64,000 bases of DNA from Clostridiales bacterium (GTDB taxonomy: Bacteria > Bacillota > Clostridia > Christensenellales > Borkfalkiaceae), in contig SVIG01000003.1 of assembly GCA_015071005.1 (NCBI GenBank), positions 62,001 to 126,000 of the forward strand, given 5' to 3'. Below, piece after piece: positions 58,738 to 64,000 of the stretch (positions are counted from its first letter, which is position 1; every line of letters begins with the position of its first letter). The notes under the pieces were generated by a model that saw only the letters and a list, made by a program, of their open reading frames with translations, did not search any database and had not been told where the DNA came from. Both the position numbers and the translations under genes were made by a program.

Positions 58738-60969
58738 ATGAAACTTATTAAAAAGATATTCGTAATTTTATTTCTTGCGCTCATTTCCCTCGGCTTGATA
58801 CTTTTCGGCTGTTATCTTGCAGTGACGAAAAACGTTTCTCTTGCCCCCGAAAAGCTTTTGCTAAACGAAAAAAGCATTGTTCTATACGATGAAAATCTTA
58901 ACCCCGTGCAACACGTTGCTTCTCACTTAAAACAAACGGTCAAGCTCACGGAATTACCCGAATACACAAAGCAAGCGTTTATCAGCATTGAGGATAAACG
59001 CTTTTATAAGCATAACGGTTTTGATTTTAAGGGAATTGTACGTGCAACCTTGCACAATCTTAAAGCAGGAAGTTTCAAAGAAGGCGCGTCCACCATTTCG
59101 CAACAACTTATAAAAAACACCCATTTAACACAAGAAAAAACGCTCAAACGCAAGCTACGCGAATGGAAACTCACCAAACAGCTTGAAAAACATTATACGA
59201 AAGACGAAATTTTGGAAAAATACCTAAATACCATTTATTTTGGGCACAACTGCTTTGGTATCACCTCGGCGGCTGATTTTTACTTTGGAAAAAAGCCGTC
59301 CGAACTTTCTCTTGCTGATTCTGCCATTTTAGCAGGTCTTGTCAAATCCCCGAACAATTATTCCCCCTTCAAAAATCCTAATCGCTGCCAAGCGCGAAAA
59401 GCCGTTGTTTTGAACGTAATGCAAAAAAATAGAAAAATCAATCAAAACGAGCTCAAAAACGCACTCAACACGCCCCTGCCTACGCCCAATCAAACGACGA
59501 GCAGCGGGCAATATGCCCATTTCGTCTTTAACGAGCTCACACAAATAGCTGATTCAAACGGCATTAAAATCGGCGGAAATATCGAAATTTATACCGACTA
59601 TAATCCTACATTACAAGCGGAATTAGAAAAGTTTTCCAAGGATTACGCTAAATATGACCAAGCGATTTTCATTCTTGACAATATAACCCACGGCTACAAA
59701 GCTTGTTTTTCTACGATAGGAAACGCGCCGCGTTTGCCAGGCTCATTATTAAAACCGCTTGCCGTTTACGCTCCTGCCCTTGAAGAAAACATTATTTCCC
59801 CTGCAACGCCCATTCTCGATGAAAAGATGAATTACGGAGGTTATGCGCCTGAAAACTACGACGGAGAGTTCCACGGCTACGTCAGCGCGCGAGAAAGCGT
59901 AGAAAAAAGCTTAAATATCCCCGCCGTAAAAACCTTGCAAACGCTTGGCGCAAGCAAAGCCGCTGCTTATTTGCAAAAGCTTGGTCTACCCATTGATAAG
60001 GAAGACGAAACGCTTGCGCTTGCATTGGGCGGTATTAAAAACGGCTTTCCCTTGCAAGACTTGACGGAAGCCTATTCCACTTTCGCAAACAACGGAAATA
60101 AATATCCCTGCACTTTCATTAAAGAATTGAAAATCAACGGGAAAACGGTATATACTCGCCCAAATAAGAGCACAAAAATCTTTCATGAAGACACCGCTTA
60201 TCTTATGACGGATATTCTTAAAAGCACCGCACAGAAAGGCACGGCAAAAAAATTACGGAATCTTTCCTTCGACATAGCCGCAAAAACGGGCACCGTCGGC
60301 ACAAAAAAGGGAAATACCGACGCTTACGCGCTCTCCTATACTGCTAAAGATACGATTGGCGTTTGGTTCGGAAATGCCGATAATACTTTCATCGACACCA
60401 CGGGCGGTGGCTTGCCTTGCAATCTATTGTTCTCTTTGAACGAGTTTTTGGAGCAAGAATACGCTAAAACGCAAGCAAAAATTCCTAGCTTCTCTATCCC
60501 AAAAAACGTGCAAAAAATTGCACTTGACAAAACTGCGTATTATGACACGCATACTATCCTATTAGCAGACGATTATTCCCCTGCCGAATATCAACTTTTC
60601 GAACTTTTCAAAACAAGCGCAATCCCTTTGAATAAAAGCACTTCCTTCTCTAAACCGCAAATTATTGCACCTAGAATTTCCTTAACCGAAAAGGGCGTAA
60701 AAATCGACTTTGATAGTAGAGCACCAAGGTATTATCAGTACCGAATTGAACGGTATGATTATGCGACGCATACTACCCTTTACAACGGAAAATTTATTGA
60801 AACTTTTTTAGATGATACGATTGAAGATAATAAGCGCTATGAATATATTGTCACCCCTATTTATAAGGAACGTAACGGCGTTTCAATGAAACTGCCGATT
60901 ATCTCAACTGGAAATAAAAATAAACTTGACAAAGATAAAATCATCGACGAAGATTGGTGGGAATATTAA
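58738..60969 (+). CDS. class A penicillin-binding protein (PBP1a type)
   Basis: A 743-residue bifunctional cell-wall synthase: an N-terminal membrane anchor (about 5-27), a glycosyltransferase domain (FISIEDKRFYKHNGFD with the catalytic Glu, EGASTISQQLIKN, and EKYLNTIYFG) and a transpeptidase with PGSLLKP (Ser nucleophile), SLN and KTGT. After about 600 residues there is a C-terminal beta-rich tail of about 110 residues resembling a fibronectin-type fold. No Shine-Dalgarno is visible before the ATG, though the membrane anchor fixes the start. A TGCTATAAA element (58701-58709) may be its extended -10. Confidence 0.95.
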   Translation: MKLIKKIFVILFLALISLGLILFGCYLAVTKNVSLAPEKLLLNEKSIVLYDENLNPVQHVASHLKQTVKLTELPEYTKQAFISIEDKRFYKHNGFDFKGIVRATLHNLKAGSFKEGASTISQQLIKNTHLTQEKTLKRKLREWKLTKQLEKHYTKDEILEKYLNTIYFGHNCFGITSAADFYFGKKPSELSLADSAILAGLVKSPNNYSPFKNPNRCQARKAVVLNVMQKNRKINQNELKNALNTPLPTPNQTTSSGQYAHFVFNELTQIADSNGIKIGGNIEIYTDYNPTLQAELEKFSKDYAKYDQAIFILDNITHGYKACFSTIGNAPRLPGSLLKPLAVYAPALEENIISPATPILDEKMNYGGYAPENYDGEFHGYVSARESVEKSLNIPAVKTLQTLGASKAAAYLQKLGLPIDKEDETLALALGGIKNGFPLQDLTEAYSTFANNGNKYPCTFIKELKINGKTVYTRPNKSTKIFHEDTAYLMTDILKSTAQKGTAKKLRNLSFDIAAKTGTVGTKKGNTDAYALSYTAKDTIGVWFGNADNTFIDTTGGGLPCNLLFSLNEFLEQEYAKTQAKIPSFSIPKNVQKIALDKTAYYDTHTILLADDYSPAEYQLFELFKTSAIPLNKSTSFSKPQIIAPRISLTEKGVKIDFDSRAPRYYQYRIERYDYATHTTLYNGKFIETFLDDTIEDNKRYEYIVTPIYKERNGVSMKLPIISTGNKNKLDKDKIIDEDWWEY

Positions 60970-60997
60970 AACGCCGTCCGCATTCGCGGACGGCGTT
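60970..60997. terminator. hairpin between the PBP gene and thiI
   Basis: A 12-bp GC-rich stem: AACGCCGTCCGC (60970-60981) and GCGGACGGCGTT (60986-60997) just after the PBP stop, shared by convergent genes. The T-run is poor. Confidence 0.75.
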
Positions 60998-61012
60998 CAT
61001 CTATCTCAGCCG

Positions 61013-62170
61013 TTAAATTTCAATTTTCTCAATCGACGCAAAAGCCTCTTCTATTAAGGCTTCTACATCAAGCTTGCCTTCTTCAAAGAGAATGTCTTTC
61101 ATTTTCGGTCTTGTCGCAGGGAAATCAGGCAAGAACACGGTGCAGCAATCCTCAAAGGGCAAAATTGACGTTTCATACGCCCCCATCTTTACCGAGCGAT
61201 CGATAATTTCATTTTTATCAAATCCGATCAAAGGACGAAGTACGGGCAATTTTTCTACAACCGAATTGGACGAAGTCACGCCTTCAATCGTTTGGCTGGC
61301 TACCTGTCCAAGGCTTTCACCCGTAATAATACATTGTGCGCCGATGTGCAAGGAATGTCTTTCCGCGATTCGGTACATAAAACGGCGCAAAAGCGTAATC
61401 ATAAGCTCAGGCTTGCATTTCTCGTGGATTGCTTCTTGGATATGCGTCACGCTTACCGTATAAAGGGTCGTACCTACCGTGTATTCAGATAAAATCTTCG
61501 CCAAATCCACCACTTTTTCTTTGGCTTGCATATTTGTATACGGATAGCTATGGAAATGCAAACATTCGACAATCATGCCGCGCTTTGCCATCATATGCCC
61601 TGCTACGGGACTATCGATACCGCCCGAAAGCAAAAGCAAACCCTTGCCAGCCGTACCAACGGGCATACCGTTCGCCCCTTCGATAAACTCGCCGAATACA
61701 AGCGCTTTTCCGTTTTCACGGATATCTACGCGGATTGAAAAGGACGGATTATGCACGTCAACGGATAAACTGCCCTTGCTGTAATCCAAAATCATACCGC
61801 CGATTTTACGGCTAATCTCGGGGGAAGTAAGCGGATAACGCTTGTCGCCGCGGTGGGATTCCACCTTGAACGTACCGCTCGGTTTTAATAAAAGCTTTGC
61901 CGCTTCAAAAATCGATTCCAAATCAGACGAAGTCTCGTAAGCCACGCTCAACGTATGCAAACCGAATACCTTTTTCAATTTTTCAACGATAAATTCCGTT
62001 TCCTCTTCCGCAAAATTTTCAATCAAATAGCGGCCGCTTTGTTTCACAAACTTATGCGCCACGTCTTTGAGTGCATTTTGCAAATTTGCTTCAAATTTCC
62101 CTTCGAAAAAGCCCCTATTTTTACCTTTCAAAAACAATTCGCCGTAGCGAATAATAATTACTCTTTTCAT
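61013..62170 (-). CDS. thiI: tRNA 4-thiouridine synthetase ThiI
   Basis: A 385-residue enzyme that places sulfur at U8 of tRNA. It has an N-terminal ferredoxin-like/THUMP region and the PP-loop LLLSGGIDSPVAG. It lacks the C-terminal rhodanese domain of the E. coli enzyme, as in Bacillus, so sulfur must come directly from a cysteine desulfurase, which is encoded ten bases upstream. Confidence 0.96.
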   Translation of the reverse strand: MKRVIIIRYGELFLKGKNRGFFEGKFEANLQNALKDVAHKFVKQSGRYLIENFAEEETEFIVEKLKKVFGLHTLSVAYETSSDLESIFEAAKLLLKPSGTFKVESHRGDKRYPLTSPEISRKIGGMILDYSKGSLSVDVHNPSFSIRVDIRENGKALVFGEFIEGANGMPVGTAGKGLLLLSGGIDSPVAGHMMAKRGMIVECLHFHSYPYTNMQAKEKVVDLAKILSEYTVGTTLYTVSVTHIQEAIHEKCKPELMITLLRRFMYRIAERHSLHIGAQCIITGESLGQVASQTIEGVTSSNSVVEKLPVLRPLIGFDKNEIIDRSVKMGAYETSILPFEDCCTVFLPDFPATRPKMKDILFEEGKLDVEALIEEAFASIEKIEI

Positions 62171-62180
62171 ATCTAATTCC

Positions 62181-63311
62181 TTATTTCATACGCTTTTTGA
62201 GATCGAACGCAACCCCATTCAAAATCTCAATCGCTTTCAAAATTTCTTCCTTTTGCGTAGCCTGTGAAAAGCTGATACGAAGCACTCCGTCCGCCGTTTT
62301 TTCATCATAACCGCAGGCAAGCGCAATCTTGCTATAACGTGATTTTGCATTTGACGAGCATGCCGAGCCCGTACCGATAATCAAACCTGCGTCGTTTGCC
62401 ATATGCAGCAAAATTTCACCGCGAAGTCCTACAGCCGACACCGTCAATATGTACGGTGTACCGTCTTGCGTCGATATCCTTGTAAAAATCGATTGATCCA
62501 ATCCATTCCAAAGAGTTTCGCGATATTCTATCAAGCGTTCATAATCCGCTTTTAAGGTCTGGAATTTGTTTTCCGCCGCAAAAGCGAATTGCATAATTCC
62601 AAAAGTATTTTCCGTGCCGCTTCGTCTACCCGATTCTTGCCCACCGCCAATCATATAGGCAGGCAAAACGAGCGATTTGCGTTTGATCAAAGCGCCAACC
62701 CCTTTCAACCCGCCGATTTTATGCGCGCTGACCGAATATAAATCCACTTCCTTTGCAAGCCTAAATGGGATTTTTCCGTATGCTTGTACGCCGTCGCTAT
62801 GAAAAATTACGCGCGGATTTTTTTGCTTTACGAGCTTAGCGATTTGATTGATATCGTTTATTGCGCCCATTTCGTTATTGACGTGCATTACCGAAACAAA
62901 ACTTGTTTTTTCATCGATTAAATCGAGTAATTTTTGAACGTTTACGCGTCCGTCTTTTTCAAGCGGCGCAATTCTCGGCTCGCAAATACCCCTATTTTTC
63001 AGCTCCGCAAAAGGCGCGGACACCGCGGAATGTTCGCCCGCTGTCGTTACCGCGTTACCACGCTTTGCGAAGGAAAAAATCGCTTGGTTATCCGATTCCG
63101 TACCGCAAGAGGTAAAAATCAACTCAAACGCCGATTCATCCGCTATTTTAGAAAGCAAAACGGAGCGCGCTTTTTTCAGCTCGCTCTGCATTGCAAACCC
63201 TTCCTTGTACATTGCCGAAGGATTATAAAATTTTTCCGTTACATACTCTTTTGCGCGTTCAAACGCCAAAGCACAGGGCTTCGTCGTTGCCGCATTATCC
63301 AAATAAATCAT
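62181..63311 (-). CDS. cysteine desulfurase (NifS/NifZ type) partner of ThiI
   Basis: A 376-residue PLP enzyme that takes sulfur from cysteine. YLDNAATTKP opens it, the PLP lysine is in SVSAHKIGGLKG, and the persulfide Cys is in GTGSACSSNAKSRY. Its tight position before thiI resembles the nifZ-thiI pair of Bacillus, suggesting that it feeds tRNA thiolation in particular rather than general iron-sulfur assembly. Confidence 0.94.
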   Translation of the reverse strand: MIYLDNAATTKPCALAFERAKEYVTEKFYNPSAMYKEGFAMQSELKKARSVLLSKIADESAFELIFTSCGTESDNQAIFSFAKRGNAVTTAGEHSAVSAPFAELKNRGICEPRIAPLEKDGRVNVQKLLDLIDEKTSFVSVMHVNNEMGAINDINQIAKLVKQKNPRVIFHSDGVQAYGKIPFRLAKEVDLYSVSAHKIGGLKGVGALIKRKSLVLPAYMIGGGQESGRRSGTENTFGIMQFAFAAENKFQTLKADYERLIEYRETLWNGLDQSIFTRISTQDGTPYILTVSAVGLRGEILLHMANDAGLIIGTGSACSSNAKSRYSKIALACGYDEKTADGVLRISFSQATQKEEILKAIEILNGVAFDLKKRMK

Positions 63312-63314
63312 AGG

Positions 63315-63899
63315 TTATACGTTTTTTTGTTTCTTTTCTTGCATAACGTAGTCGCTTTCCAAAACGCCGCGTTTTGCAAATTTTAAGATATTGACAAGCA
63401 ATTCTTCTCTACATTCCAAAACGTACAGCTTTCTGCCGTCGTTATTTGCAAGAATATACATAAAAAATTTGCCTTCAGCTGGCTCAAAATTTGACGTACA
63501 AAGCACTACTTTTACCGTAGGATCTGCCGCAAAACGATCGTAAGAAGGATTATCAACGTCGCCCACCTGGATAATTTCTTCACAATCAAAACGAGTTAAG
63601 AGCTTTCTCTTATTTATGTTAAATACTTTTGCAATACGCAATTCCCCCGACACGAAAGCATAATCGTAGCTTAAGTTATAGCGCATTTTCCACTTGCGGA
63701 AAAGAAACCAAAAGCCAAAAAACATAACCGATTGCAAGATACCCAAAACCAAAAAGGCTATGTCGATACTCAACAGCATTATTATCGAAAATACACCCAA
63801 TACCAAGAAAATAATCGAGAGTATGTTCAATATCATATACTTTTTCGTACCTTTTGTAATATCACTCGAGATTGAACTTTCTTCGTAAAAAACATCCAT
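63315..63899 (-). CDS. unknown two-helix membrane protein
   Basis: A 194-residue protein with a short N-terminal stretch (MDVFYEE), two adjacent membrane helices (about 22-48 and 50-68) and a cytoplasmic mixed domain of about 125 residues with several beta strands, ending in KKQKNV. It resembles small clostridial membrane proteins of unknown function (possibly the DUF6106 group; not certain). Three bases separate it from the cysteine desulfurase gene, so they are cotranscribed. Confidence 0.7.
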   Translation of the reverse strand: MDVFYEESSISSDITKGTKKYMILNILSIIFLVLGVFSIIMLLSIDIAFLVLGILQSVMFFGFWFLFRKWKMRYNLSYDYAFVSGELRIAKVFNINKRKLLTRFDCEEIIQVGDVDNPSYDRFAADPTVKVVLCTSNFEPAEGKFFMYILANNDGRKLYVLECREELLVNILKFAKRGVLESDYVMQEKKQKNV

Positions 63900-63918
63900 T
63901 TATTATTTCTTCCTATTC

Positions 63919-64000
63919 TTAAATTTCAAATGCGCCTTCGTAAACGGTCTTTACGCTACCCATCAATTCAATTTCACCGTTAGCGTGATAGTTTACCGTC
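63919..64000 (-). CDS. dapF: C-terminal end of a diaminopimelate epimerase
   Basis: Only the last 26 codons are inside the window, ending at the TAA at 63919-63921. The tail, with VNYHANGEIELMGSVKTVYEG, matches the ending of DapF, where a Gly-x-Ile/Val strand, a GxA/S pair and a V-x-x-G turn close the second domain. DapF makes meso-diaminopimelate for lysine and cell wall. The rest lies to the right of the window, so the call is tentative. Confidence 0.55.
   Translation of the reverse strand, partial: TVNYHANGEIELMGSVKTVYEGAFEI

Overview
The window reads as one contiguous stretch of a low-to-medium GC Firmicutes chromosome of the class Clostridia. Evidence: Spo0A and SpoIIID (an endospore-forming lineage), a strictly anaerobic class III ribonucleotide reductase (NrdD/NrdG) behind NrdR-type boxes, a Pta-AckA acetate pathway, the miaB-mutS-mutL-miaA order typical of Firmicutes, strong purine-rich Shine-Dalgarno sequences and TTGACA-N17-TATAAT promoters. 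I see no rRNA, phage, insertion sequence or CRISPR array. Genus or family cannot be named from the sequence; an uncultured anaerobic gut-type Clostridia is a guess. Most genes lie on the minus strand, so minus is probably the leading strand.

Layout. 1-2968 (minus): an operon of dCMP deaminase, cyclophilin, purB, a 57-residue lipoprotein and a cut-off HPr-kinase-like protein. 3195-5134 (plus): groES-groEL. 5197-8124 (minus): spo0A, an ABC-F ATPase and acpP. 8200-20874 (minus): a long repair/RNA run: uvrC, HAD phosphatase, U32 protein, mutS2, ylxY-like, M16 protease, a Mug-like glycosylase, an AlkD-like glycosylase and tex. 20991-23860: arsR and a copper ATPase. 24015-26932: rpmF-yceD and ackA-pta. 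27072-28636 (plus): tmcAL, tRNA-Thr(CGT) and a partial duplication of the tRNA 3' end with its terminator. 28645-32058 (minus): an unknown membrane protein and nrdG/nrdD. 32414-34943: a DUF1934-MBL-rho operon. 35037-46065: tyrA, spoIIID, a parE-parC pair, a HAD nucleotidase, helD and argS. 46218-50247 (mostly plus): ychF, a Sfp-type phosphopantetheinyl transferase, mtnN, ung and a HIT protein, with a C_GCAxxG_C_C-type gene opposing. 50403-58601 (minus): miaB-mutS-mutL-miaA and a YnbB-type lyase. 58738-60969 (plus): a class A PBP. 61013-64000 (minus): dapF (cut), an unknown membrane protein, a cysteine desulfurase and thiI.

How it fits together. DNA repair and tRNA modification dominate: UvrC, MutS, MutL, MutS2, Ung and two further base glycosylases; MiaA, MiaB, TmcAL and ThiI with its sulfur donor. 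Energy and carbon metabolism is represented by Pta-AckA, and nucleotide supply by NrdDG, dCMP deaminase and PurB.

The most interesting signals are in regulators and enzymes that keep their fold but lose or gain key residues. (1) Spo0A has an intact DNA-binding domain, but Gly replaces the phospho-acceptor Asp and the acidic pocket is gone; tandem 0A boxes nevertheless sit upstream of spo0A and over the start site of the rho operon. (2) That Rho lacks its conserved catalytic Glu block. (3) The topoisomerase ParE subunit carries an acidic insertion containing QLSLF, a textbook sliding-clamp-binding pentapeptide. (4) The ABC-F protein has lost one complete composite ATP site. (5) copA appears to contain an internal ribosome start for a free CopZ-like chaperone. 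(6) A tRNA 3' end and its terminator are repeated around a 125-bp hairpin-rich insert.
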